Assembly (NCBI GenBank): GCA_037721215.1
Contig: JBBJNV010000013.1
Span: 1 to 64,000 of the forward strand
Source of the DNA: Gemmatimonadaceae bacterium
GTDB lineage: Bacteria > Gemmatimonadota > Gemmatimonadetes > Gemmatimonadales > Gemmatimonadaceae
Length of the DNA stretch: 64,000 nt
Direction of reading: 5' to 3'
The number at the start of each line of letters is the position of its first letter. The first letter of the stretch is position 1. A program made the position numbers and the translations under genes. Positions 24,854-34,076 of this stretch are shown here, piece after piece. The notes below the pieces were generated by a model. It ran no database searches and had not been told where the DNA came from. It saw only the letters and a program-made list of their open reading frames with translations.

Positions 24854-25240
24854 ATGCAGCTGTGCAAATTGCTTGCGGTTGTCCTGCTCTGCGCGGCTTG
24901 TGCGGCGACGTCCTCCGGAGGGTCGCGAGGTAGCTCGCGAAATCGCGATGTCATCGAGAGCGCTGAGATTGCCGGGTCGAGCGGGGCTACGGCGTATGAC
25001 GTGGTGGCACAGCTCAGGCCTGAGTACCTGAGGTCCAGAGGACAATCCTCGCTGACCGAGACCGCGCCGGCAACGGCCGTCGTCTACATTGACAACATCC
25101 AGATGGGCTCGCTCAGTGCACTTCGCAATCTCGACGCACAGGCGATGTTGCGAGTGGAGTACCTGAATGCGCCGGACGCAACGACGAGATTCGGCACCGA
25201 CCACAACGGCGGTGCAGTTCTCGTGTTCACCAAACGATAG
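24854..25240 (+). CDS. Small lipoprotein resembling a TonB-receptor plug-domain end
   Basis: A 128-residue lipoprotein (signal MQLCKLLAVVLLCAAC, lipobox Cys 16). The mature part has AYDVVAQLRPEYLRSRG, VVYIDNIQMGSLSALRNLD and ends TRFGTDHNGGAVLVFTKR. That ending resembles the plug-domain signature of SusC/TonB-dependent receptors (a Gly-rich turn then a strand ending in TK), here without any barrel. It may be a free-standing plug-like adaptor; this is inference from short similarity. It lies 13 bases before the DUF2911 gene on the same strand. Confidence 0.7.
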   Translation: MQLCKLLAVVLLCAACAATSSGGSRGSSRNRDVIESAEIAGSSGATAYDVVAQLRPEYLRSRGQSSLTETAPATAVVYIDNIQMGSLSALRNLDAQAMLRVEYLNAPDATTRFGTDHNGGAVLVFTKR

Positions 25241-25253
25241 GGGATTTAACAAG

Positions 25254-25898
25254 ATGCCATCTGTACGCAGTCTTCTTGCAACCGCGATGCTTGCGGGTTC
25301 CGCGTCGGTCGCCGGCGCCCAGACGCCTCCTGCGCCACCAGCCGCAGCCGCGCAGCCGCCTGCCATCCCGAGAGCGGCCCCCAGCACCCGCGCATCCGTG
25401 GAAGTGCTCATCAGCATGCGGATGATAGGCGGGAATTGGCGCGCCGCTGCCGCGGTCTCTGGCCCGGCACGCATCGCCATCGATTACGGCCAGCCACATG
25501 CCCGCGGGCGCGCCGTCTTCGGCGATCTCGTCCCTTTCGATTCGACGTGGAGATCGGGTGCCAACGTCGCAACCCATCTCACCACCGAAGTCGACCTCAC
25601 GATCGGTAACTCTTTTGTACCGCGTGGTGTCTATTCGCTGTTTACTATTCCATCGCGGACCGGGTGGAAGCTCGTGATCAGCAAACAGGTGTTCGAATGG
25701 GGTACTGACTACGACGCGCGCCAGGATCTTGCCCGCGTGGACATGAGGGTGCGGTCAGTGGCTACACCTCTCGAGAGTCTGACATGGTGGTTGATTCCCA
25801 CACCGGAAAACGCTCCGTCGACGACGCTTCCTCACGGTATCCTCAAGCTCGGCTGGGGAACCGTGGAGGCCACCACCGAGTGGCGCGTTGGACGGTAA
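25254..25898 (+). CDS. Exported DUF2911-family protein
   Basis: A 214-residue exported protein with a signal peptide ending SVAGAQ, a Pro/Ala-rich linker (TPPAPPAAAAQPPAIPRAAP), and a DUF2911-type beta domain: ARIAIDYGQPHARGRAVFG, VPFDSTWRSGANVATHL, RGVYSLFTIPSRTGWKLVI and a final HGILKLGWGTVEATTEW. Proteins of this family are secreted or periplasmic and of unknown activity. A GGGGA-like site precedes the ATG; the frame-open upstream extension overlaps the preceding lipoprotein gene and is excluded. Confidence 0.85.
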   Translation: MPSVRSLLATAMLAGSASVAGAQTPPAPPAAAAQPPAIPRAAPSTRASVEVLISMRMIGGNWRAAAAVSGPARIAIDYGQPHARGRAVFGDLVPFDSTWRSGANVATHLTTEVDLTIGNSFVPRGVYSLFTIPSRTGWKLVISKQVFEWGTDYDARQDLARVDMRVRSVATPLESLTWWLIPTPENAPSTTLPHGILKLGWGTVEATTEWRVGR

Positions 25899-25942
25899 TC
25901 GACAAAGGGTCGGCTCCGGTAGCATTGAACCACAGAGGAACC

Positions 25943-27076
25943 ATGCCCATTAACAGGCTTGCAAAGCTCCACGAAGAAGGCCAGTCCATCTGGCTCGACA
26001 ATATCGACCGGACGATGCTCTACGATGGAACCCTTGGACAGAGAATCGAAGAGGATTCACTCACGGGGATGACATCCAACCCGACAATCTTCGAGAAAGC
26101 GCTCGCCGAAGGCGAGTCTTACGACGAGCAGCTGATGGGTGCTGAAGCCGGGTTGTCTCCTTCGCAGTTGTTCGAGCTCGTCGAAACCACAGACGTTCGT
26201 CGTGCATGCGATCTGTTCGCCAGCACGTACGAGGCGACCAACGGATCCGATGGCTATGTCTCGATAGAAGTCTCGCCCGGCGTTGCGCACGAATGCAATC
26301 AGACGGTCGACGAGGCGTGCCGTCTCTGGCAATCTGTCGGCCGGCCCAACGTCATGGTAAAAGTGCCCGGTACTGCCCAGGGAACCCTTGCTGTGAGGCA
26401 GCTCATTTCGGAAGGGATCAATGTCAACATCACGCTGCTGTTCTCGCTGGCTGCGCACGACGGCGTAATTGACGCGTACATGTCTGGTATCGAGGACCGC
26501 ATCGCGGCAGGAAAATCCGTCAACGGCATTTTTTCTGTCGGGAGCTTCTTCGTCAGCAGGGTCGACACCGAAGTCGACGTGCGGCTCGACGAGCTGATCA
26601 AGTCCGCGAATCCTGCTGACAAGGATCGCATAAAGCTCCTGAAGGGTCGCGCCGCGGTTGCAAATGCCAAGCTCGCTTATCGATTGTTTACCAGACGATT
26701 TGCCGAGCCCAGATGGGAGGCACTTGCAGCCCGGGGAGCGCGGGTTCAACAGCCGCTCTGGGCGAGCACCGGCGTCAAGAATCCCGCCTATCGCGACGTG
26801 CTGTACGTGGAGGAGTTGATCGGACCCGATACAGTCAATACGATGCCGCCAAAGCTCATCGACGCGTTCCGCGATCACGGAGACGTGCAGCGAACCGTAG
26901 ACAGGAGACTCGGGGCGGCCGAAGGCGTGCTTCGGGAAATCGAGGCGGTTGGAGTGTCGATGGAATCGGTCACCGACAAGCTTCTGATCGACGGGCTTTC
27001 AAGCTTCCAGAAGTCCTTTGACACACTCATCGGCGGCATCGGACAGAAGATGAGTCAGTTGACAGCGCGGCAGTGA
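25943..27076 (+). CDS. tal: Transaldolase
   Basis: Transfers dihydroxyacetone units between sedoheptulose-7-phosphate and glyceraldehyde-3-phosphate in the pentose phosphate pathway. The 377-residue product is the long TalB-divergent type seen in actinobacteria and cyanobacteria: LDNIDRTML, LTGMTSNPTIFEKAL, VSIEVSPGVAH, PNVMVKVPGTAQG (Schiff-base lysine) and GINVNITLLFSLAAH. GAGGAA stands five bases before the ATG. The stop overlaps the GTG start of pyk (GTGA), so the two enzymes are co-translated. In-frame sequence upstream belongs to the DUF2911 gene region. Confidence 0.95.
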   Translation: MPINRLAKLHEEGQSIWLDNIDRTMLYDGTLGQRIEEDSLTGMTSNPTIFEKALAEGESYDEQLMGAEAGLSPSQLFELVETTDVRRACDLFASTYEATNGSDGYVSIEVSPGVAHECNQTVDEACRLWQSVGRPNVMVKVPGTAQGTLAVRQLISEGINVNITLLFSLAAHDGVIDAYMSGIEDRIAAGKSVNGIFSVGSFFVSRVDTEVDVRLDELIKSANPADKDRIKLLKGRAAVANAKLAYRLFTRRFAEPRWEALAARGARVQQPLWASTGVKNPAYRDVLYVEELIGPDTVNTMPPKLIDAFRDHGDVQRTVDRRLGAAEGVLREIEAVGVSMESVTDKLLIDGLSSFQKSFDTLIGGIGQKMSQLTARQ

Positions 27077-28491
27077 CATCGGCGCACATCCCGCGCACCA
27101 AGATCGTCTGCACTATTGGGCCGGCCAGCGCGACTGAAGACGGCATCCGGGGGCTGATGGAGGCGGGCATGAATGTGGCCCGCCTCAACTTTTCGCACGG
27201 CATGCATCATCAGCATGCCGAGATGATCGAGACCATCCGCAGGGTATCCACCACTCTGTCGCGCCCGGTGGCGATTCTGGGCGACCTGCAGGGACCCCGT
27301 ATTCGGGTTGGGGACATTCCCGGCACGATTCACGTTGCCCAGGGTGAAGACATCACGCTCGTGCATGAAGGCCTCGAGACAGAGGGTGAGATCCCGATCA
27401 CCTACGACCAGCTGGCGTTGGATGTCAAAGTCGGCGACCGCATTCTCGTGGACGATGGCCTGATCGAGCTCATCGCAATGGAAGTCGCCGCCCCGCGGGT
27501 GAGAACGCGCGTTCTTCACGGGGGGGGTATCAATCCCCATAAGGGACTCAACCTGCCGGGAGTGCAGGTGTCGGCTCCGTCGATAACGCTCAAGGATGAG
27601 GCGGACATTGCTTTTGCCATCGAGAACGAGCTCGACTACCTCGCGCTCAGCTTCGTTCGGCGCGCGCAGGATATCGAGCAGCTCCGATCGATGGTTCCGC
27701 GTGGTCTCCTTATCGTGGCGAAGATTGAAAAAGACATTGCGCTGGCCAACATCGAGAGCATCATCATCGCCTCGGATGCGGTGATGGTGGCGCGCGGCGA
27801 TCTCGGTGTCGAGCTTCCGTTCGAGGAAGTTCCGGGAGCCCAAAAGCGCATTATCGGACTGGCAAACAGGCTCGGTCGTCCGGTTATCACGGCGACGCAG
27901 ATGCTGGAGTCGATGATCACGCATCCCCGCCCGACGCGCGCCGAAGCAAGCGACGTTGCCAATGCGATTCTCGACGGCACGGACGCCGTCATGCTGTCGG
28001 CGGAAACAGCGGTGGGGGAGTATCCGCGCCTGGCCGTCGAGGCAATGCGCAGGATCATCACTGAAGTGGAAAAACACCCGCCGCCGGCAAAGCCCATGCG
28101 CGACAGCAATCGCGAAGTGAATGGAGGCGTGACGACGGAGGTGGCCATTGCTGCAGCCACAACGGCAGCGGTGGACATGCTGAATGCTCCGCTCGTCGTT
28201 GTATTCACCAAGAGCGGCTTCTCAGCACGCATTGTCGCTGCCCACCGTCCAGGCGTATCGATTCTTGTGCTAACCGACCAGCCACGAACGTATCGGCAAC
28301 TCGCGCTCGTTTGGGGCGTCATCCCCGAGCTCGTTCCGCATTGCGAGAACTATGAGGAGATGATGGAGCGGGCAAAGGAGGCGGTTGTTCGCCGCGAGCT
28401 CGCTGTTACGGGCGACAGGATCATCGTGACGGCTGGTGTACCATTCGACCGGCCAGGTACGACCAATCTGCTGAAGGTCGAAACGGTGTGA
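27073..28491 (+). CDS. pyk: Pyruvate kinase
   Basis: Converts phosphoenolpyruvate and ADP to pyruvate and ATP, the last step of glycolysis. The 472-residue protein starts MTSAHIPRTKIVCTIGPAS and has NVARLNFSHG, LGDLQGPRIRVG, the catalytic-lysine motif LLIVAKIEKDIALANI, VMVARGDLGVELPFEEV, and ITATQMLESMITHPRPTRAE. The C-terminal domain (after residue 340) is complete. The start GTG overlaps the tal stop. No phosphofructokinase gene is seen nearby. Confidence 0.97.
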   Translation: MTSAHIPRTKIVCTIGPASATEDGIRGLMEAGMNVARLNFSHGMHHQHAEMIETIRRVSTTLSRPVAILGDLQGPRIRVGDIPGTIHVAQGEDITLVHEGLETEGEIPITYDQLALDVKVGDRILVDDGLIELIAMEVAAPRVRTRVLHGGGINPHKGLNLPGVQVSAPSITLKDEADIAFAIENELDYLALSFVRRAQDIEQLRSMVPRGLLIVAKIEKDIALANIESIIIASDAVMVARGDLGVELPFEEVPGAQKRIIGLANRLGRPVITATQMLESMITHPRPTRAEASDVANAILDGTDAVMLSAETAVGEYPRLAVEAMRRIITEVEKHPPPAKPMRDSNREVNGGVTTEVAIAAATTAAVDMLNAPLVVVFTKSGFSARIVAAHRPGVSILVLTDQPRTYRQLALVWGVIPELVPHCENYEEMMERAKEAVVRRELAVTGDRIIVTAGVPFDRPGTTNLLKVETV

Positions 28492-28537
28492 CGCTGCTCG
28501 CCGAGCGCGCGGCCACTGAACCGACTCAGCGCCTGCT

Positions 28538-29317
28538 GTGAAGCTGACTTTCCTGGGAACCGGCACCAGCTTCGGGGTGCCACAGGTTGGCTGCCAGTGT
28601 GCGGTGTGCAAGTCGCCCGACCCGCGGGATAAGCGAACCCGCGTGGGCGCGCTGGTAGAGACCGACAATGGCGCGCGTCTGTTGATCGACACGCCTCCTG
28701 AATTGCGCCTGCAGCTGATATCCGCGGGCGTCGACAGAGTCGACGCCGTGTTGTTCACCCACGACCATGCGGATCATACCCATGGACTCGACGACATTCG
28801 CGCAATCTCGAACAGACGTGATGCCCCGCTCGAGATGTATGGACCTGCCGATTCTCTCACTCGACTGGCGTCACGATTCCCATATATCTTCGACGACAGC
28901 ATCCGCGCGCTTCCCGGTACTTCCAAGCCCGAAGGCCGCGCGATGCCTCTTGCCGACGACGAGATGACCGAGATTGCGGGCGCAGGAGTGCTTCCTGTTG
29001 CCGTGCCTCATGGGCAGGTAAATGTTTTCGGTTATCGTATCGGTTCCCTGGGTTACGTAACGGATGCCAAGACGCTTTCACAGCGGGCGATCGAGAGGTT
29101 CACGGGGGTGAAGGTAATGGTGGTCAACGCCCTTTTTCGGAGCGGGCACCCGACGCATCTCAGTATTCCTGAAGCCATTCGCGTCGCACAGGCAGTAGGT
29201 GCGGAGCGAACTTATCTGACGCATCTCACCCACGACAATTTTCACGCCGACCTCGAAGCCGAGCTGCCGCACGGCATAGCACCAGCTTTTGATGGACTAA
29301 CCGTTCGCGTGGACTGA
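28538..29317 (+). CDS. Metallo-beta-lactamase-fold phosphodiesterase, PhnP-like
   Basis: A 259-residue MBL-fold hydrolase. It begins MKLTFLGTGTSFGVPQVGC and has the metal-binding THDHADHTHGLDDI motif, later His in VPHGQVNVFGYRIG, GYVTDAKTLS (bridging Asp), and the final THLTHDNFHADLE. The early CQCAVCKSPDPRDKR cysteines also occur in PhnP, which hydrolyses cyclic ribose phosphates in phosphonate breakdown, but no other phn gene is present here. Other MBL cyclic-phosphate or nucleotide hydrolases of this subgroup are possible. The GTG start has only a weak ribosome site; it is 13 bases before pgi. Confidence 0.88.
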   Translation: MKLTFLGTGTSFGVPQVGCQCAVCKSPDPRDKRTRVGALVETDNGARLLIDTPPELRLQLISAGVDRVDAVLFTHDHADHTHGLDDIRAISNRRDAPLEMYGPADSLTRLASRFPYIFDDSIRALPGTSKPEGRAMPLADDEMTEIAGAGVLPVAVPHGQVNVFGYRIGSLGYVTDAKTLSQRAIERFTGVKVMVVNALFRSGHPTHLSIPEAIRVAQAVGAERTYLTHLTHDNFHADLEAELPHGIAPAFDGLTVRVD

Positions 29318-29330
29318 CCAGAGGATTGTT

Positions 29331-30710
29331 ATGAGTATCCGCATCGACTACTCCAACATGATCGGCGCAGGCGTGGGTGGCCTCGACGAAGCCGCATGGG
29401 GCGACGCTGCCCAGGCATTCAGCGCGGCCCATGCCGATTTCACACGGCTTCGGGAGGCCCGAGCGGTGGGCTTTGCGGACGTCGTTTCCGAACCGGCGCT
29501 TCGCCAGCAAGTTACTGACTACGTTGCCTCGGCCCGTGGTGCCCACGACGACATCGTCGTTCTGGGCATTGGCGGTTCGGCACTAGGGCCCATCGCGCTG
29601 AGAACCTCTCTGAGGCCCAGCGGCTGGAACATGCTCTCTGCGGCGGAGCGCGGTGGATTTCCGCGCCTGCACGTACTCGACAACGTCGACCCGGTGACGA
29701 TCAGCGCGCTGCTCGGCCAGCTGGCACTGTCGCGCACACTTTTCGTCGTAACTTCCAAATCCGGTGGTACCGCGGAGACGATGTCGCAGTTTCTCATCGT
29801 CGCCGGGCGGCTCCGGGACGCCGGCATCCCCATCACCGACCGGTTCGTCTTCATCACCGATCCGGCGCAGGGAGCCTTGCGACCGCTGGCGGCTGCCGAA
29901 GGGATTCCAGCACTCGACATACCTTCGAATGTAGGAGGGCGATTCAGCGTACTTACGCCCGTGGGAATGCTTCCCGCGGCGCTGGTGGGCGTCGATGTGG
30001 GCGAGCTGCTCGACGGCGCCGCCGCAATGGCGGCTCGCTGCGACACCGATGAGTTGCGACAGAATCCGGCGGGGGTGTTCGCTACCCTGCAGTGGATGGC
30101 CGATACCCGCAACGGCAAGCTGATTAACGTCTTCATGCCCTATTCCGACCAGCTTCGCGATTTCGCGGCGTGGTTTGTCCAGCTGTGGGCAGAGAGTCTG
30201 GGCAAGCAAAAGCCCGACGGCACCTTTGTCGGGCCAACGCCTCTCGCCGCGCTTGGCGCCACCGACCAGCACAGCCAGGTGCAGCTTTTCATGGAAGGTC
30301 CGATGAACAAGACAGTGACATTCGTGGCGATCGTGGAACGATCGATGGACGTGACAATTCCAGCCGGCTTCGGCCATATCACAGAGCTTGGATATCTGGG
30401 GTCCCATACACTCGGCGAGCTTATCGATGTCGAGCAGCGTGCCACCGCCGGGGCGCTTGCCCGGCGAAAGCGGCCGAACATGACTATCATGCTCGACCGG
30501 GTGGACCCGTGGCATGTCGGCGGGTTGATGATGATGCTCGAGCTGGCGACTGCTTACGCGGGTCAGCTATACGGAATCGACGCGTTCAATCAACCCGGTG
30601 TCGAGCTTGGGAAGCAGTTCGCGTATGCGCTTCTTGGCAGACCCGGCTCGGATGACGCGCGCAGGGAATGGGAATCGTTGCCCGCGGCCGATCCGCGCTG
30701 GACAGTCTGA
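29331..30710 (+). CDS. pgi: Glucose-6-phosphate isomerase
   Basis: Interconverts glucose-6-phosphate and fructose-6-phosphate. The 459-residue product is shorter than the 550-residue E. coli enzyme, as in many short-form bacterial enzymes. Motifs: VLGIGGSALGPIALR, FVVTSKSGGTAETMSQF, and the C-terminal NQPGVELGKQFAYALLG with catalytic-region lysine. GAGG lies about eight bases before the ATG. It is in the same direction as tal, pyk and the aldolase-like gene, making a sugar-phosphate cluster. Confidence 0.95.
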   Translation: MSIRIDYSNMIGAGVGGLDEAAWGDAAQAFSAAHADFTRLREARAVGFADVVSEPALRQQVTDYVASARGAHDDIVVLGIGGSALGPIALRTSLRPSGWNMLSAAERGGFPRLHVLDNVDPVTISALLGQLALSRTLFVVTSKSGGTAETMSQFLIVAGRLRDAGIPITDRFVFITDPAQGALRPLAAAEGIPALDIPSNVGGRFSVLTPVGMLPAALVGVDVGELLDGAAAMAARCDTDELRQNPAGVFATLQWMADTRNGKLINVFMPYSDQLRDFAAWFVQLWAESLGKQKPDGTFVGPTPLAALGATDQHSQVQLFMEGPMNKTVTFVAIVERSMDVTIPAGFGHITELGYLGSHTLGELIDVEQRATAGALARRKRPNMTIMLDRVDPWHVGGLMMMLELATAYAGQLYGIDAFNQPGVELGKQFAYALLGRPGSDDARREWESLPAADPRWTV

Positions 30711-30752
30711 TGGTCTTGCCCTTACTACCTACGCAGCGAGTTTCTCGATCAA

Positions 30753-32156
30753 ATGCATGAAAAACTGATGAAGGGCTCGGTCCGCGTCGACGACGGCGTG
30801 GTGACAGTGAATGATGAGGCCGTTCTCGCATCGCCGGCGATGGACGAGCTCGTTCGCGCGGCTGTTTTCGGCGATCAGGCCGGCCGGGAAAACGCGCGCT
30901 GGCTGATCTGGGAAATCGGGCAGACAGTGGGCGTTGTGCCGTCGTCGATTCACGAATTGTACCTGGCTCGCGGACGCGGCGAAACCGGTGGCTACACGGT
31001 ACCGGCAATGAACGTCCGCGGGATGGCTTACGACACCGCCCGTGCGATATTCAGAACTGCAATCAAGCTCGATGCCGGGGCGTTTATCTGTGAGATCGCG
31101 CGGTCCGAGATCGCCTACACCGATCAGCGCCCGTCGGAGTATGTGGCGGTCCTGATGGCAGCTGCGCTGCGCGAAGGGTGGCGGGGTCCTCTGTTCATTC
31201 AGGGAGATCATTTTCAGGTGAGCGCAAAAAAATTCGCCGTCGACCCGGTGGCGGAGGTGGACGCTGTGAAACAGCTGGCCCTCGAGGCCGTGTCAGCAGG
31301 TTTCTACAACATCGATATCGATACTTCGACGCTGGTGGATTTGTCGAAACCGGAGCTGAACGAACAGCAGCGGACGAACTATGAACAGGCGGCGGCGCTT
31401 GCCCTGTACGTCCGCGGTCTGCAACCCGAGGGGATCGACATTTCGCTCGGCGGTGAGATCGGGGAGGTGGGAACCGAAAACAGCACCGTGGAGGAGCTGC
31501 GTGCGTACATGAATGGATTCAATCGCACGCTGGAGAATCAGGCCCCGGGAATGGCGGGCCTCTCGAAAATCAGTGTTCAGTCCGGAACGACACACGGCGG
31601 AGTCGTGCTGGCGGATGGCACAATTGCCGATGTGAAGATCGATCTGGACACGCTCAAAATTCTTTCGGACGTGGCCCGCGACGATTATGGGCTTGCCGGT
31701 GCGGTTCAACATGGTGCATCCACGCTTTCGGACAACGCGTTCAACAATTTTCCGCGCACCGGTACGGCCGAGATCCACCTTGCAACCAATTTTCAGACGA
31801 TGCTCTATGATCGCATTCCGGCGGGGCTTCGCGCCGAGATCTATGAGTGGTTGAAGACAAATGCCGTCGACGAGCGGAAAGGAACGGATTCCGATGAGCA
31901 GTTTTTCTACAAGACGAGGAAGAAGGCGCTGGGGCCTTTCAAGAAGCGTTTCTGGGATCTCGACGCCGAATGCAAACAGGTGCTTGCGGACGCGTACGAC
32001 GCCAAGTTCAACTTCCTTTTCACACAGCTTGGCGTTGCCGGCACAGCTGGAGCTGCGGCAAAGCATGTCAAGATCGTGAGGCAGCACCGGCAACAGCCCC
32101 ACGAAGGAATGGCAACTGTGGCGGCTGCGCCTGATGACGCGGACCTGAGTGACTGA
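30753..32156 (+). CDS. Class II fructose-bisphosphate aldolase-like protein
   Basis: A 467-residue protein, much longer than a classical 300-360-residue class II aldolase. Class II elements can be aligned: PAMNVRGMAYDTA, FIQGDHFQVSAKK (zinc-His region with GDHF), YNIDIDTST, SLGGEIGEVGTENSTVEEL (zinc-Glu), SGTTHGGVVLADG (zinc-His) and AVQHGASTLSDNAF (zinc-His and Gly-rich phosphate loop). The C-terminal 120 residues contain Lys-rich FYKTRKKALGPFKKRFWD and are outside the known aldolase core. Substrate may be fructose-1,6-bisphosphate or another ketose bisphosphate. Its 3' end overlaps the next gene by eight bases. Confidence 0.75.
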   Translation: MHEKLMKGSVRVDDGVVTVNDEAVLASPAMDELVRAAVFGDQAGRENARWLIWEIGQTVGVVPSSIHELYLARGRGETGGYTVPAMNVRGMAYDTARAIFRTAIKLDAGAFICEIARSEIAYTDQRPSEYVAVLMAAALREGWRGPLFIQGDHFQVSAKKFAVDPVAEVDAVKQLALEAVSAGFYNIDIDTSTLVDLSKPELNEQQRTNYEQAAALALYVRGLQPEGIDISLGGEIGEVGTENSTVEELRAYMNGFNRTLENQAPGMAGLSKISVQSGTTHGGVVLADGTIADVKIDLDTLKILSDVARDDYGLAGAVQHGASTLSDNAFNNFPRTGTAEIHLATNFQTMLYDRIPAGLRAEIYEWLKTNAVDERKGTDSDEQFFYKTRKKALGPFKKRFWDLDAECKQVLADAYDAKFNFLFTQLGVAGTAGAAAKHVKIVRQHRQQPHEGMATVAAAPDDADLSD

Positions 32157-32601
32157 CGCCCGATCGACTGGCGGTTGTCAGTGCGTACCAATCCTGCTCG
32201 AGGCGACCCACCGATTGGGACACGAACTGCGAAATGCCTTGAACGGACTACTGGTGAACCTCGAGGTAGTTCGCGCCATAACCAGCGGGGCAGGAGGCGA
32301 TGTAGCTGCTGCAGAGCAGTTTGTGGCGCAGGCCGTGGAGCAGGCCGAGGCGTCGGCGAAGCTTGCCGAAGCCGCTCTTGGCCTGTTGGACCTGCTGCTC
32401 GGCGCGGTGGGCACGAACGGCGAGGTGAAGTGTGAGCTGATCTCTTCGCATTCCGTTCGCGTAGCGGCGGCGGGGCCGGAGTCAGAGCGCGTGCTGGGCC
32501 GTCTGGCCGTGCTCGGTGCTGCCGCGGGAGTGCGCACCGAAGCAATCGACACAGCGATTATATTAACCCTCTCCGCAAGAAGCCTGGCTGACACAGACTG
32601 A
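32149..32601 (+). CDS. Histidine-phosphotransfer-like protein (HisKA-type H-box without ATPase domain)
   Basis: A 150-residue protein whose N-terminal helix carries THRLGHELRNALNGLLVNLE, very close to a histidine kinase H box (HELRN, His 25). The following helix (AEQFVAQAVEQAEASAKLAEA) could form a dimerisation hairpin. The remaining 80 residues lack N, G1, F and G2 boxes, so no ATP would be bound; the fold may be a degenerate ATPase domain as in ChpT. It would act as a phosphotransfer relay rather than a kinase. The GTG start overlaps the aldolase-like gene, and the NtrC-type regulator starts four bases after its stop, making that regulator the obvious partner (inference). Confidence 0.65.
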   Translation: MTDARSTGGCQCVPILLEATHRLGHELRNALNGLLVNLEVVRAITSGAGGDVAAAEQFVAQAVEQAEASAKLAEAALGLLDLLLGAVGTNGEVKCELISSHSVRVAAAGPESERVLGRLAVLGAAAGVRTEAIDTAIILTLSARSLADTD

Positions 32602-32605
32602 ACGC

Positions 32606-34060
32606 ATGAACAAAGCAAAAATCCTGATAGCCGATGACGAGCTTTCCATGACGAACGCACTTAGTGCGATCCTCAGCGGAGAGGGTTACGAAGTCGCGGT
32701 GGCGCAGGATGGGAAAAGGGCGCTCGACCAGCTCAGTGCCGACAGTTTCGGTCTGGTACTGGCCGACCTCAAGATGCCGAAGATCGACGGACTTGCCCTG
32801 CTCAAGGAGCTGCAACGCCTTGGCATCCCCACTGAGTGCATAATCGTCACTGGCCAGGGCACGGTTGATTCGGCGGTTCAGGCAATGCGCGAGGGCGCAT
32901 ATGATTACATAGAAAAGCCGCTGACAGCGGAGAAGCTGAACCGGCTCAAGGCATTGATTCCAAAGGCACTGGAGAAGTTCAACGTGCAGCAGCGAAATCG
33001 CGAGCTGTCGTCGAAACTCGAAGGCTTCACCCATTACGGTGAGCTCACGGGCCAGTCCGACGAGATGCGCTCCGTTTATCAGATCATCGACGCCGTCGCA
33101 ACGTCAACCGCGAGCGTGATGATTCTGGGTGAGTCGGGGACTGGCAAGGAGCTGGTGGCCCGTGCTCTTCACACTCAAAGTGACCGGGCCAAGGGGCCGT
33201 TTTTCGCTCTGAACTGTGCTGCGCTGCCGAAAGATATCCTCGAGAACGAGCTGTTTGGCCATGAGAAGGGTGCGTTCACCGGCTCGACGAATGAGAAGGC
33301 CGGCGCGTTCGAGATGGCGGATGGCGGAACCATATTTCTCGATGAAGTCGCCGAGATGGCGACCGATATTCAGGTCAAGCTGCTTCGCGCGATCGAGACC
33401 CGGACCATCCGGCGTCTCGGGGGCAAGAAGGAAATCTCGGTGGATATCCGTATTGTCGCCGCGACCAACCGGGATCTTCAGAAAGCGCTCGCTGAAAACG
33501 AGTTGCGCGAAGATCTCTACTACCGGCTGGCCGTCGTCGAGGTGATGTTGCCGCCGTTGCGAGACCGGGCGGGCGATATCAAGCTGCTGGCCAACGAGTT
33601 CCTGGCTCGGTTTTCACAGCAGAATGGCAAGAAGATCACAACATTCGACGAGCGCGCTTGGGAGTGGCTGATCTCCCATAACTGGCCGGGAAATGTTCGG
33701 GAGTTGAAGAACGCTGTCGAGCGGGCAGTGATCATGGCTCGGGGCGAGAAAATCGAATGGGACGATATCATGCCGCGCCATATGCGGATTACCGGAGAAA
33801 CGCCGCTTCCAATTATTGTTGCGGTGGGGGCATCGCTTGCGGACACGCGAAAGCAGCTTGTGCTTCGCACGTTTGCTTCCATGAACGGCGATGCTGTCCG
33901 TACTGCCAAGGTAGTGGGCATCTCGGCTGAGGACGTGCGCGCGGAGATTGCATCACTGATTCATGTAAACGGGTCGGCGCGTGCCGAGCCCGTGGAAATA
34001 CCGGCCTTCGCCGGCGCGTCGAAAAGTCGCACGGCGAAGAGCAAGGTCAAAAAGCGCTAA
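32606..34060 (+). CDS. NtrC-family sigma-54-dependent response regulator
   Basis: A 484-residue transcriptional activator. The receiver domain has IADDELSM, phosphoacceptor Asp in [14 protein letters not shown] and YIEKPL. The AAA+ domain starts near residue 150 with Walker A GESGTGKE, the sigma-54-contacting loop GAFTGS, Walker [11 protein letters not shown] and [10 protein letters not shown]. The C-terminal region contains an apparently variant Fis-type helix-turn-helix ([23 protein letters not shown]), then a basic tail. It needs RpoN, not encoded in this window. No conventional kinase is adjacent; the upstream HisKA-like protein is the only candidate phosphodonor seen. Confidence 0.93.
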   Translation: MNKAKILIADDELSMTNALSAILSGEGYEVAVAQDGKRALDQLSADSFGLVLADLKMPKIDGLALLKELQRLGIPTECIIVTGQGTVDSAVQAMREGAYDYIEKPLTAEKLNRLKALIPKALEKFNVQQRNRELSSKLEGFTHYGELTGQSDEMRSVYQIIDAVATSTASVMILGESGTGKELVARALHTQSDRAKGPFFALNCAALPKDILENELFGHEKGAFTGSTNEKAGAFEMADGGTIFLDEVAEMATDIQVKLLRAIETRTIRRLGGKKEISVDIRIVAATNRDLQKALAENELREDLYYRLAVVEVMLPPLRDRAGDIKLLANEFLARFSQQNGKKITTFDERAWEWLISHNWPGNVRELKNAVERAVIMARGEKIEWDDIMPRHMRITGETPLPIIVAVGASLADTRKQLVLRTFASMNGDAVRTAKVVGISAEDVRAEIASLIHVNGSARAEPVEIPAFAGASKSRTAKSKVKKR

Positions 34061-34076
34061 TTGGAGGATGTAGCAA

